NCBI GenBank assembly: GCA_033782935.1
Contig: JAWQEG010001368.1
Span: forward strand, 186,001-250,000
Reading direction: 5' to 3'
Length of the DNA stretch: 64,000 bases
Source: Petrolisthes cinctipes
Taxonomy: Eukaryota; Arthropoda; Malacostraca; Decapoda; Porcellanidae
The notes under the pieces: model-generated
Databases searched by the model: none
The model's input: only the letters and a program-made list of their open reading frames with translations
What the model was told of the DNA's origin: nothing
In this document: positions 28,606 through 42,500 of the stretch, one piece after another
Layout: every line of letters starts with the position of its first letter
Position numbering within the stretch: the first letter of the stretch is position 1
Position numbers and translations under genes: made by a program

Positions 28606-30889
28606 AGGCCTAAAACATGCTGAAAATCGATATTTTAGGTGCCCAAAGTCAATATGTGTATGCATCTTCTGTACACGTCTATATCCCAAATTCAGGTTCA
28701 AAACACCCGAAAATTCGATATTTTTGGGTCCCAGAAGCGATCTGCACATACCTACTCCTTGCTAGAATGTTTTCAAGATACAGACCCAAAACATACTCAA
28801 AATCGATATTTTAGGTGCAAAAAGTCGATATGTGCATGCATCCTCTGTACCCGGTTATATCCCAATTTCTGGCTCAAAACCGCCGAAAATTCGATATTTT
28901 TGGATCCCAGAAGCGATCTGTACATGCCTACTCAGTGCTAGAATATTTTCAAATTATACGCCCAAAACATACTAAAACTCGATATTTTGGGTGCCAAAGT
29001 CGATATGTGCATGCATCTTCTGTACCCGTTTTTATCTCAAATTCAGGCTCAAAACACCCATAAAATCGATATTTTTGTATCCCAGAAGTGATCTGTACAT
29101 GTCTACACCGTGTTTGAGTATTTTCAAAATACAGGCCCAAAACATGCTCAAAACGATGTTTTAGGTGCCCGAAGTCGATATGTGCATGCATCTTCTGTAC
29201 CCGTTTATATCTCAAATTCAGACTCAAAATACCCGAATATTCGATATTTTTGGGTCCCAAAAGCCATCTGTACATGCATACTCCGTGTTAGAGTATTTTT
29301 AAAATACAGGCCTAAAACATGCTGTAAATCGATATTTTAGCTGCCCAAAGTCAATATGTGTATGCATCTTCTGTACACGTCTATATCCCAAATTCAGGTT
29401 CAAAACACTCGAAAATTCGATATTTTTGAGTCCCAGAAGCAATCTGTACATGCCTACTTCTTGCTAGAAAGTTTTCATGATACAGACCCAAAACATGCTC
29501 AAAATCGATATTTTAGGTGCAAAAAGTCGATATGTGCATGCATCTTCTGTACCCGTTTAATCTCAAATTCAGGCTCAAAACACCCGAAAAATCGATATTT
29601 TTGTGTCCCAGAAGCGATCTGTACATGTCTACACCGTGTTATAGTATTTTTAAAATACAGGCCCAAAACATGCTCAAAATCGATGTTTTAAGTGCCCAAA
29701 GTCGATATGTGCATGCATCTTCTGTACCCGTTCATATCTCAAATTCAGGCTCAGAACACCCGAAAATTCGATTTATTTGGGTCCCAGAAGCGATCTGAAC
29801 ATGCCTACTCCTTGCTAGAATGTTTTCAAGATACAGACCCAAAACATGCTCAAAATCGATATTTTAAGTGCAAAAAGTCGATATGTGCATGCATCTTCTG
29901 TACCCGTTTATATCTGAAATTCAGGCTCAAAACTCCAAAAATTCGATATTTTTAGGTCCCTTAAGCGATCTGCACATGCCTACTCAGTGCTAGAATGTTT
30001 TTAAAATACAGGCTTAAAACATGCTATAAATCGATATTTTAGGTGTGAAAAGTCGATATGTGCATGCATCTTCTGTACCCGTTTATATATCAAATTCAGG
30101 CTCAAAACACCCGAAAAGTCGATATTTTTGGGTCCCAGAATCGATCTGTACATGCCTACTCCGTGTTAATGTATTTTCAAAATACAGGCCCAAAACATGC
30201 TCAAAATCGATATTTTAGGTGCCCAAAGTCAATATGTGTATGCATCTTCTGTACCCATCTATATCCCAAATTTAGGTTCAAAACACCAGAAAATTCTATA
30301 TTTTAGGTTCCCAGAAGCGACTTGTACATGCCTACTCCTTGCTAGAATGTTTTCAAGATACAGACCCAAAACATGCTTAAAATCGATATTTTAGGTGCAA
30401 AAAGTCGATATGTGCATGCATCCTCTGTACCCGGTTATATCGCAAATTCTGGCTCAAAACCCCGGAAAATTCGATATTTTTTGGTCCCATAAGCGATCTG
30501 TACATGCCTACTCAGTGCTAGAATATTTTCAAATTATACGCCCAAAACATACTAAAAATCGATATTTTGGGTGCCAAAGTCGATATGTGCATGCATCTTC
30601 TGTACCCGTTTATATCTCAAATTCAGGCTCAAAACACCCAAAAAATCGATATTTTTGTGTCCCAGAAGCGATCTGTACATGTCTACACCGTGTTATAGTA
30701 TTTTTAAATTACAGGCCCAAAACATGCTCAAAATCGATGTTTTAGGTGCCCAAAGTCGATATGTGCATGCATCTTCTGTACCCGTTCATATCTCAAATTC
30801 AGGCTCAGAACACCCGAAAATTCGATTTATTTGGGTCCCAGAAGCTATCTGTACGTGTCTACTCAGTGTTAGAGTATTTTAAAAATTCA
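28606..30889 (+). repeat. Mosaic between the two 8-monomer blocks
   Basis: About 28,606-29,100 matches 33,175-33,670 (offset 4,569, 26 monomers), sharing CACCTAC-to-CATACCTAC type changes, AAACCGCCG and AAAACTCGATATTTTGGG. About 29,340-30,550 matches 36,548-37,758 (offset 7,207-7,208, 41 monomers), sharing TTTTTGAGTCCC, GAAAGTTTT, GATTTATTTGGG followed by GATCTGAACATG, TTTTTAGGTCCC, CAGAATCGATCTG and CCCATCTATATCCC. The step from 7,207 to 7,208 is the one-base deletion CCCGTTTAATCTC near 29,557. This is the same satellite throughout; nothing else is inserted. Confidence 0.8.
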
Positions 30890-32296
30890 GGCCCAAAACA
30901 TGCTCAAAATCGATATTTTGGGTGCTCAAAGTCGATATGTGCATGCATCTTCTGTACCCGTTTATATCTCAAATTCAGGCTCAAAACACCCGAAAATTCG
31001 ATATTTTTGGGTCCCAAAAGCAATGTGTACATGCATTCTCTGTTTTAGAGTATTTTCAAAATACAGGCCTAAAACATGCTGAAAATCGATATTTTAGCTG
31101 CCCAAAGTCAATATGTGTATGCATCTTCTGTACCCGTCTATATCCCAAATTCAGATTCAAAACACCCGAAAATTCGATATTTTTGGGTCCCAGAAGCAAT
31201 CTGTACATGCCTACTTCTTGCTAGAATGTTTTCAAGATACAGACCCAAAACATACTCAAAATCGATATTTTATGTGCAAAAAGTCGAAATGTGCATGCAT
31301 CTTCTGTACCCGTTTATATCTCAAATTCAGGCTCAAAACACCCGAAAATTCGATATTTTTGGGTCCCCGAAGCGATCTGTACATGCCTACTCCGTGGTAG
31401 AGTATTTTCAAAATACAGGCCCAAAACATGCTCAAAATCGATATTTTAGGTGCAAAAAGTCGATATGTGCATGCATCTTCTGTATCCGTCTATATCCCAA
31501 ATGCAGGTTCAAAACACCCGAAAATTCGATAATTTTGGGTCCCAGAAGCAATCTGTACATGCCTACTTCTTGCTAGAATGTTTTCAAGATACAGACCCAA
31601 AACATGCTCAAAATCGATATTTTAGGTGCAAAAAGTCGATATGTGCATGCATCCTCTGTACCAGGTTATATCCCAATTTCTGGCTCAAAACACCCGAAAA
31701 TTCGATATTTTTGGGTCTCAGAAGCAATGTGTACATGCATACTCCGTGTTAGAGTATTTTCAAAATACAGGCCTAAAACATGCTGAAAATCGATATTTTA
31801 GCTGCCCAAAGTCAATATGTGTATGCATCTTCTGTACACGTCTATATCCCAAATTCAGATTCAAAACACCCAAAAATTCGATATTTTTGTGTCCCAGAAG
31901 CAATCTGTACATGCCTACTTCTTGCTAGAATGTTTTCAAGATACAGACCCAAAACATACTCAAAATCGATATTTTAGGTGCAAAAAGTCGAAATGTGCAT
32001 GCATCTTCTGTACCCGTTTAATCTCAAATTCAGGCTCAAAACACCCAAAAAATCGATATTTTTGTGTCCCAGAAGCGATCTGTACATGTCTACACCGTGT
32101 TATAGTATTTTTAAAATACAGGCCCATAACATGCTCAAAATCGATGTTTTAGGTGCCCAGAGTCGATATGTGCATGCATCTTCTGTACCCGTTCATATCT
32201 CAAATTCAGGCTCAGAACACCCGAAAATTCGATTTATTTGGGTCCCAGAAGCGATTTGTACGTGTCTACTCAGTGTTAGAGTATTTTAAAAATCCA
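30890..32296 (+). repeat. Eight-monomer block, right copy of the non-adjacent pair
   Basis: Counterpart of 27,200-28,605 at offset 3,690. It ends where the left copy continues CCAGGCCTAAAACATGCTG and this one continues CCAGGCCCAAAACATGCTC, near 32,297. The one-base-deleted monomer (CCCGTTTAATCTC) is present here at 32,012-32,026. Small private differences such as TTTTATGTGCAAAAAG near 31,270 and TTTTTGTGTCCC near 31,888 show that the two copies have drifted somewhat. They look older than the 8-mer at 23.9-26.7 kb. Confidence 0.85.
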
Positions 32297-32359
32297 GGCC
32301 CAAAACATGCTCAAAATCGATATTTTGGGTGCCCAAAGTCGATATGTGCATGCATCTTC

Positions 32360-35300
32360 TGTACCCGTTTATATCTCAAATTCAGGCTCAAAACACCCGA
32401 AAATTCAATGTTTTTGGGTCCCAGAAGCGATCTGTACGTGCATACTCCGTGTTAGAGTGTTTTTAAAATACAGGCCCAAAACATGCTTAAAAACGATATT
32501 TTATGTGCCCAAAGTCAATATGTGTATGCATCTTCTGTACCCGTGTATATCCCTAATTCTGGTTCAAAACACCAGAAAATTCGATATATTTGGGTCCCAG
32601 AACCGATCTGTACATGCCTACTCAGTGCTAGAATATTTTCAAATTATACGCCCAAAACATACTAAAAATCGATATTTTGGGTGCCAAAATCGATATGTGC
32701 ATGCATCTTCTGTACCCGTTTATATCTCAAATTCAGGCTCAAAACACCCAAAAAATCAATATTTTTGTGTCCCAGAAGCGATCTGTACATGTCTACACCG
32801 TGCTATAGTATTTTCAAAATACAGGCCCAAAACATGCTCAAAATCGATATTTTAGGTGCCCAACGTCGATATGTGCATGCATCTTCTGTATCCGTTCATA
32901 TCTCAAATTCAGGCTCAGAACACCCTAAAATTCGATTTATTTGGGTTCCAGAAGCGATCTGTACGTGTCTACTCAGTGTTAGAGTATTTTAAAAATACAG
33001 GTCCAAAACATGCTCAAAATCGATATTTTGGGTGCCCAAAGTCGATATGTGCATGCATCTTCTGTACCCGTTTATATCTCAAATTCAGACTCAAAACACC
33101 CGAATATTCGATATTTTTGGGTCCCAAAAGCAATGTGTACATGAATACTCCGTGTTAGAGTATTTTCAAAATACAGGCCTAAAACATGCTGAAAATCGAT
33201 ATTTTAGGTGCCCAAAGTCAATATGTGTATGCATCTTCTGTACACGTCTATATCCCAAATTCAGGTTCAAAACACCCGAAAATTCGATATTTTTGGGTCC
33301 CAGAAGCGATCTGTACATACCTACTCCTTGCTAGAATGTTTTCAAGATACAGACCCAAAACTTACTCAAAATCGACATTTTAGGTGCAAAAAGTCGATAT
33401 GTGCATGCATCCTCTGTACCCGGTTATATCCCAATTTCTGGCTCAAAACCGCCGAAAATTCGATATTTTTGGGTCCCAGAAGCGATCTGTACATGCCTAC
33501 TCAGTGCTAGAATATTTTCAAATTATACGCCCAAAACATACTAAAACTCGATATTTTGGGTGCCAAAGTCGATATGTGCATGCATCTTCTGTACCCGTTT
33601 ATATCTCAAATTCAGGATCAAAACACCCAAAAAATCGATATTTTTGTATCCCAGAAGTGATCTGTACATGTCTACACCGTGTTTGAGTATTTTCAAAATA
33701 CAGGCCCAAAACATGCTCAAAATCGAGTTTTAGGTGCCCGAAGTAGATATGTGCATGCATCTTCTGTACCTGTTCCTATCTCAAATTCAGTCTCAGAACA
33801 ACCGAAAATTCGATTTATTTGGGTCCCAAAAGCGATCTGTACGTGTCTACTCAGTGTTAGAGTATTTTAAAAATACAGGTCCAAAACATGCTCAAAATCG
33901 ATATTTTGGGTGCCCAAAGTCGATATGTGCATGCATCTTCTGTACCCGTTTATATCTCAAATTCAGGCTCAAAACACCCAAAAAATCGATATTTTTGTGT
34001 CCCAGAAGCGATCTGTATATGTCTACACAGAGTTTGAGTATTTTCAAAATACAGGCCCAAAACATGCTCAAAATCGATATTTTAGGTGCCCGAAGTCGAT
34101 ATATGCATGCATCTTCTGTACCTGTTCATATCTCAAATTCAGGCTCAGAACAACCGAAAATTCGACTTATTTGGGTCCCAGAAGCGATCTGTACGTGTCT
34201 ACTCCGTGTTAGAGTATTTTAAAAATACTGTCTCAAAACATGCTCAAAATCGATATTTTGGGTGCCCAAATTCGATATGTGCATGCATCTTCTGTACCCG
34301 TTTATATCTCAAATTCAGACTCAAAATACACGAATATTCGATATTTTTTGGTCCCAAAAGCCATCTGTACATGCATACTCCGTGTTAGAGTATTTTTAAA
34401 ATACAGGCCTAAAACATGCTGTAAATCGAAATTTTAGCTGCCCAAAGTCAATATGTGTATGCATCTTCTGTACCCGTTTATATCTCAAATTCAGGCTCAA
34501 AACACCCGAAAATTCAATGTTTTTGGGTCCCAGAAGCGATCTGTACGTGCATACTCCGTGTTAGAGTGTTTTTAAAATACAGGCACAAAACATGCTTAAA
34601 AACGATAATTTATGTGCCCAAAGTCAATATGTGTATGCATCTTCTGTACCCGTGTATATCCCTAATTCTGGTTCAAAACACCAGAAAATTCGATATATTT
34701 GGGTCCCAGAAGCGATCTGTACATGCCTACTCAGTGCTAGAATATTTTCAAATTATACGCCCAAAACATACTAAAAATCGATATTTTGGGTGCCAAAATC
34801 GATATGTGCATGCATCTTCTGTACCCGTTTATATCTCAAATTCAGGCTCAAAACACCCAAAAAATCAATATTTTTGTGTCCCAGAAGCGATCTGTACATG
34901 TCTACACCGTGCTATAGTATTTTCAAAATACAGGCCCAAAACATGCTCAAAATCGATATTTTAGGTGCCCAACGTCGATATGTGCATGCATCTTCTGTAT
35001 CCGTTCATATCTCAAATTCAGGCTCAGAACACCCTAAAATTCGATTTATTTGGGTTCCAGAAGCGATCTGTACGTGTCTACTCAGTGTTAGAGTATTTTA
35101 AAAATACAGGTCCAAAACATGCTCAAAATCGATATTTTGGGTGCCCAAAGTCGATATGTGCATGCATCTTCTGTACCCGTTTATATCTCAAATTCAGACT
35201 CAAAACACCCGAATATTCGATATTTTTGGGTCCCAAAAGCAATGTGTACATGAATACTCCGTGTTAGAGTATTTTCAAAATACAGGCCTAAAACATGCTG

Positions 35301-36580
35301 AAAATCGATATTTTAGGTGCCCAAAGTCAATATGTGTATGCATCTTCTGTACACGTCTATATCCCAAATTCAGGTTCAAAACACCCGAAAATTCGATATT
35401 TTTGGGTCCCAGAAGCGATCTGTACATACCTACTCCTTGCTAGAATGTTTTCAAGATACAGACCCAAAACTTACTCAAAATCGACATTTTAGGTGCAAAA
35501 AGTCGATATATGCATGCATCCTCTGTACCCGGTTATATCCCAATTTATGGCTCAAAACCGCCGAAAATTCGATATTTTTGGGTCCCAGAAGCGATCTGTA
35601 CATGCCTACTCAGTGCTAGAATATTTTCAAATTATACGCCCAAAACATACTAAAACTCGATATTTTGGGTGCCAAAGTCGATATGTGCATGCATCTTCTG
35701 TACCCGTTTATATCTCAAATTCAGGATCAAAACACCCAAAAAATCGATATTTTTGTATCCCAGAAGTGATCTGTACATGTCTACACCGTGTTTGAGTATT
35801 TTCAAAATACAGGCCCAAAACATGCTCAAAATCGATGTTTTAGGTGCCCGAAGTCGATATGTGCATGCATCTTCTGTACCTGTTCCTATCTCAAATTCAG
35901 TCTCAGAACAACCGAAAATTCGATTTATTTGGGTCCCAAAAGCGATCTGTACGTGTCTACTCAGTGTTAGAGTATTTTAAAAATACAGGTCCAAAACATG
36001 CTCAAAATCGATATTTTGGGTGCCCAAAGTCGATATGTGCATGCATCTTCTGTACCCGTTTATATCTCAAATTCAGGCTCAAAACACCCAAAAAATCGAT
36101 ATTTTTGTGTCCCAGAAGCGATCTGTATATGTCTACACAGAGTTTGAGTATTTTCAAAATACAGGCCCAAAACATGCTCAAAATCGATATTTTAGGTGCC
36201 CGAAGTCGATATATGCATGCATCTTCTGTACCTGTTCATATCTCAAATTCAGGCTCAGAACAACCGAAAATTCGACTTATTTGGGTCCCAGAAGCGATCT
36301 GTACGTGTCTACTCCGTGTTAGAGTATTTTAAAAATACTGTCTCAAAACATGCTCAAAATCGATATTTTGGGTGCCCAAATTCGATATGTGAATGCATCT
36401 TCTGTACCCGTTTATATCTCAAATTCAGACTCAAAATACACGAATATTCGATATTTTTGGGTCCCAAAAGCCATCTGTACATGCATACTCCGTGTTAGAG
36501 TATTTTTAAAATACAGGCCTAAAACATGCTGTAAATCGAAATTTTAGCTGCCCAAAGTCAATATGTGTATGCATCTTCTG
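32360..36580 (+). repeat. Tandem duplication of a 12-monomer unit (2,109-2,110 bp)
   Basis: Left copy about 32,360-34,470, right copy about 34,470-36,580. Shared marks are CTTAAAAACGATA, GATATATTTGGG, CCAACGTCGATATG, CATGAATACTCCG, AAACTTACTCAAAATCGAC, AAACCGCCG, TTGTATCCCAGAAGTG, TACACAGAGTTTGAG and GACTTATTTGGG. The offset changes from 2,109 to 2,110 because the left copy lacks one base (AAAATCGAGTTTTAG near 33,720, against AAAATCGATGTTTTAG near 35,828). The junction is bracketed to ATGCATCTTCTGTACCCGT at 34,457-34,475. Confidence 0.92.
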
Positions 36581-39500
36581 TACCCGTCTATATCCCAAAT
36601 TCAGGTTCAAAACACTCGAAAATTCGATATTTTTGAGTCCCAGAAGCAATCTGTACATGCCTACTTCTTGCTAGAAAGTTTTAATGATACAGACCCAAAA
36701 CATGCTCAAAATCGATATTTTAGGTGCAAAAAGTCGATATGTGTATGCATCTTCTGTACCCGTTTATATCTCAAATTCAGGCTCAAAACACCCGAAAAAT
36801 CGATATTTTTGTGTCCCAGAAGCGATCTGTACATGTCTACACCGTGTTATAGTATTTTTAAAATACAGGCCCAAAACATGCTCAAAATCGATGTTTTAAG
36901 TGCCCAAAGTCGATATGTGCATGCATCTTCTGTACCCGTTCATATCTCAAATTCAGGCTCAGAACACCAGAATATTCGATTTATTTGGGTCCCAGAAGCG
37001 ATCTGAACATGCCTACTCCTTGCTAGAATGTTTTCAAGATACAGACCCAAAACATGCTCAAAATCGATATTTTAAGTGCAAAAAGTCGATATGTGCATGC
37101 ATCTTCTGTACCCGTTTATATCTCAAATTCAGGCTCAAAACTCCAAAAATTCGATATTTTTAGGTCCCTTAAGCGATCTGCACATGCCTACTCAGTGCTA
37201 GAATGTTTTTAAAATACAGGCTTAAAACATGCTCAAAAATGATATTTTAGGTGTGAAAAGTCGATATGTGCATGCATCTTCTGTACCCGTTTATATCTCA
37301 AATTCAGGCTCAAAACACCCGAAAAGTCGATATTTTTGGGTCCCAGAATCGATCTGTACATGCCTACTCCGTGTTAATGTATTTTCAAAATACAGGCCCA
37401 AAACATGCTCAAAATCGATATTTTAGGTGCCCAAATTCAATATGTGTATGCATCTTCTGTACCCATCTATATCCCAAATTTAGGTTCAAAACACCAGAAA
37501 ATTCTATATTTTTGTTTCCCAGAAGCGACTTGTACATGCCTACTCCTTGCTAGAATGTTTTCAAGATACAGACCCAAAACATGCTTAACATCGATATTTT
37601 AGGTGCAAAAAGTCGATATGTGCATGCATCCTCTGTACCCGGTTATATCGCAAATTCTGGCTCAAAACCCCCGAAAATTCGATATTTTTTGGTCCCAGAA
37701 GCGATCTGTACATGCCTACTCAGTGCTAGAATATTTTCAAATTATACGCCCAAAACATACTAAAAATCGATATTTTGGGTGCCAAAGTCGATATGTGCAT
37801 GCATCTTCTGTACCCGTTTATATCTCAAATTCAGGCTCAAAACACCCAAAAAATCGATATTTTTGTCTTTCAGAAGCGATCTGTACATGTCTACACCGTG
37901 TTAGAGTATTTTCAAAATGCAGGCCCAAAACATGCTCAAAATCGATATTTTTGGTGCCCAAAGTCGATATGTGCATGCATCTTCTGTACCCGTTCATATC
38001 TCAAATTTCAGGCTCAGAACACCCGAAAATTCGATTTATTTGGGTCCCAGAAGTGATCTGTACGTGTCTACTCCGTGTCAGAGTGTTTTAAAAATACAGG
38101 CCCAAAACATGCTCAAAATCGATATTTTGGGTGCCCAAAGTCGATATGTGCATGCATCTTCTGTACCCGTTTATATCTCTAATTCAGACTCAAAACACCC
38201 GAATATTCGATATTTTTGGGTCCCAAAAGCCATCTGTACATGCATACTACGTGTTAGAGTATTTTCAAAAGACAGGCCTAAAACATGATGTAAATCGATA
38301 TTTTAGCTGCCCAAAGTCAATATGTGTATGCATCTTCTGTACCCGTCTATATCCCAAATTCAGGTTCAAAACACTCGAAAATTCGATATTTTTGGGTCCC
38401 AGAAGCAATCTGTACATGCATACTTCTTGCTAGAAAGTTTTCAAGATACAGACCCAAAACATGCTTAAAATCGATATTTTAGGTGCAAAAAGTCGATATG
38501 TGCATGCATCCCCTGTACCCGGTTATATCGCAAATTCTGGCTCAAAACCCCCGAAAATTCGATATTTTTTGGTCCCAGAAGCGATCTGTACATGCCTACT
38601 CAGTGCTAGAATATTTTCAAATTATACGCCCAAAACATACTAAAAATCGATATTTTGGATGCCAAAGTCGATATGTGCATGCATCTTCTGTACCCGTTTA
38701 TATCTCAAATTCAGGCTCAAAACACCCAAAAAATCGATATTTTTGTGTTCCAGAAGCGATCTGTACATGTCTACACCGTGTTAGAGTATTTTCAAAATGC
38801 AGTCCCAAAACATGCTCAAAATCGATATTTTTCGTGCCCAAAGTCGATATGTGCATGCATCTTCTGTACCCGTTCATATCTCAAATTCAGGCTGAGAACA
38901 CCCGAAAATTCGATTTATTTGGGTCCCAGAAGTGATCTGTACGTGTCTACTCCGTGTTAGAGTGTTTTAAAAATACAGGCCCAAAACATGCTCAAAATCG
39001 ATATTTTGGGTGCCCAAAGTCGATATGTGCATGCATCTTCTGTACCCTTTTATATCTCAAATTCAGACTCAAAACACCCGAATATTCGATATTTTTGGGT
39101 CCCAAAAGCCATCTGTACATGCATACTCCGTGTTAGAGTATTTTCAAAAGACAGGCCTAAAACATGATGTAAATCGATATTTTAGCTGCCCAAAGTCAAT
39201 ATGTGTATGCATCTTCTGTACCCGTCTATATCCCAAATTCAGGTTCAAAACACTCGAAAATTCCATATTTTTGTATCCCAGAAGCGATCTGTACATGTCT
39301 ACACCGTGCTATAGTATTTTCAAAATACAGGCCCAAAACATGCTCAAAATCGATATTTTAGGTGCCCAACGTCGATATGTGCATGCATCTTCTGTATCCG
39401 TTCATATCTCAAATTCAGGCTCAGAACACCCTAAAATTCGATTTATTTGGGTTCCAGAAGCGATCTGTACGTGTCTACTCAGTGTTAGAGTATTTTAAAA

Positions 39501-42500
39501 ATACAGGTCCAAAACATGCTCAAAATCGATATTTTGGGTGCCCAAAGTCGATATGTGCATGCATCTTCTGTACCCGTTTATATCTCAAATTCAGACTCAA
39601 AACACCCGAATATTCGATATTTTTGGGTCCCAAAAGCAATGTGTACATGAATACTCCGTGTTAGAGTATTTTCAAAATACAGGCCTAAAACATGCTGAAA
39701 ATCGATATTTTAGGTGCCCAAAGTCAATATGTGTATGCATCTTCTGTACACGTCTATATCCCAAATTCAGGTTCAAAACACCCGAAAATTCGATATTTTT
39801 GGGTCCCAGAAGCGATCTGTACATACCTACTCCTTGCTAGAATGTTTTCAAGATACAGACCCAAAACTTACTCAAAATCGACATTTTAGGTGCAAAAAGT
39901 CGATATATGCATGCATCCTCTGTACCCGGTTATATCCCAATTTATGGCTCAAAACCCCCGAAAATTCGATATTTTTGGGTCCCAGAAGCGATCTGTACAT
40001 GCCTACTCAGTGCTAGAATATTTTCAAATTATACGCCCAAAACATACTAAAACTCGATATTTTGGGTGCCAAAGTCGATATGTGCATGCATCTTCTGTAC
40101 CCGTTTATATCTCAAATTCAGGATCAAAACACCCAAAAAATCGATATTTTTGTATCCCAGAAGTGATCTGTACATGTCTACACCGTGTTTGAGTATTTTC
40201 AAAATACAGGCCCAAAACATGCTCAAAATCGATGTTTTAGGTGCCCGAAGTCGATATGTGCATGCATCTTCTGTACCTGTTCCTATCTCAAATTCAGTCT
40301 CAGAACAACCGAAAATTCGATTTATTTGGGTCCCAAAAGCGATCTGTACGTGTCTACTCAGTGTTAGAGTATTTTAAAAATACAGGTCCAAAACATGCTC
40401 AAAATCGATATTTTGGGTGCCCAAAGTCGATATGTGCATGCATCTTCTGTACCCGTTTATATCTCAAATTCAGGCTCAAAACACCCAAAAAATCGATATT
40501 TTTGTGTCCCAGAAGCGATCTGTATATGTCTACACAGAGTTTGAGTATTTTCAAAATACAGGCCCAAAACATGCTCAAAATCGATATTTTAGGTGCCCGA
40601 AGTCGATATATGCATGCATCTTCTGTACCTGTTCATATCTCAAATTCAGGCTCAGAACAACCGAAAATTCGACTTATTTGGGTCCCAGAAGCGATCTGTA
40701 CGTGTCTACTCCGTGTTAGAGTATTTTAAAAATACTGTCTCAAAACATGCTCAAAATCGATATTTTGGCTGCCCAAATTCGATATGTGCATGCATCTTCT
40801 GTACCCGTTTATATCTCAAATTCAGACTCAAAATACACGAATATTCGATATTTTTGGGTCCCAAAAGCCATCTGTACATGCATACTCCGTGTTAGAGTAT
40901 TTTTAAAATACAGGCCTAAAACATGCTGTAAATCGAAATTTTAGCTGCCCAAAGTCAATATGTGTATGCATCTTCTGTACCCGTCTATATCCCAAATTCA
41001 GGTTCAAAACACTCGAAAATTCGATATTTTTGAGTCCCAGAAGCAATCTGTACATGCCTACTTCTTGCTAGAAAGTTTTAATGATACAGACCCAAAACAT
41101 GCTCAAAATCGATATTTTAGGTGCAAAAAGTCGATATGTGTATGCATCTTCTGTACCCGTTTATATCTCAAATTCAGGCTCAAAACACCCGAAAAATCGA
41201 TATTTTTGTGTCCCAGAAGCGATCTGTACATGTCTACACCGTGTTATAGTATTTTTAAAATACAGGCCCAAAACATGCTCAAAATCGATGTTTTAAGTGC
41301 CCAAAGTCGATATGTGCATGCATCTTCTGTACCCGTTCATATCTCAAATTCAGGCTCAGAACACCAGAATATTCGATTTATTTGGGTCCCAGAAGCGATC
41401 TGAACATGCCTACTCCTTGCTAGAATGTTTTCAAGATACAGACCCAAAACATGCTCAAAATCGATATTTTAAGTGCAAAAAGTCGATATGTGCATGCATC
41501 TTCTGTACCCGTTTATATCTCAAATTCAGGCTCAAAACTCCAAAAATTCGATATTTTTAGGTCCCTTAAGCGATCTGCACATGCCTACTCAGTGCTAGAA
41601 TGTTTTTAAAATACAGGCTTAAAACATGCTCAAAAATGATATTTTAGGTGTGAAAAGTCGATATGTGCATGCATCTTCTGTACCCGTTTATATCTCAAAT
41701 TCAGGCTCAAAACACCCGAAAAGTCGATATTTTTGGGTCCCAGAATCGATCTGTACATGCCTACTCCGTGTTAATGTATTTTCAAAATACAGGCCCAAAA
41801 CATGCTCAAAATCGATATTTTAGGTGCCCAAATTCAATATGTGTATGCATCTTCTGTACCCATCTATATCCCAAATTTAGGTTCAAAACACCAGAAAATT
41901 CTATATTTTTGGTTCCCAGAAGCGACTTGTACATGCCTACTCCTTGCTAGAATGTTTTCAAGATACAGACCCAAAACATGCTTAACATCGATATTTTAGG
42001 TGCAAAAAGTCGATATGTGCATGCATCCTCTGTACCCGGTTATATCGCAAATTCTGGCTCAAAACCCCCTAAAATTCGATATTTTTTGGTCCCAGAAGCG
42101 ATCTGTACATGCCTACTCAGTGCTAGAATATTTTCAAATTATACGCCCAAAACATACTAAAAATCGATATTTTGGGTGCCAAAGTCGATATGTGCATGCA
42201 TCTTCTGTACCCGTTTATATCTCAAATTCAGGCTCAAAACACCCAAAAAATCGATATTTTTGTCTTTCAGAAGCGATCTGTACATGTCTACACCGTGTTA
42301 GAGTATTTTCAAAATGCAGGCCCAAAACATGCTCAAAATCGATATTTTTGGTGCCCAAAGTCGATATGTGCATGCATCTTCTGTACCCGTTCATATCTCA
42401 AATTTCAGGCTCAGAACACCCGAAAATTCGATTTATTTGGGTCCCAGAAGTGATCTGTACGTGTCTACTCCGTGTCAGAGTGTTTTAAAAATACAGGCCC

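Noticed and set aside
28949..29275. Minus-strand open frames of 63-108 codons (also 9,767-9,970; 43,741-44,043; 51,176-51,421; 61,289-61,486)
   Set aside because: Reverse-strand translation of the same satellite; no gene features.
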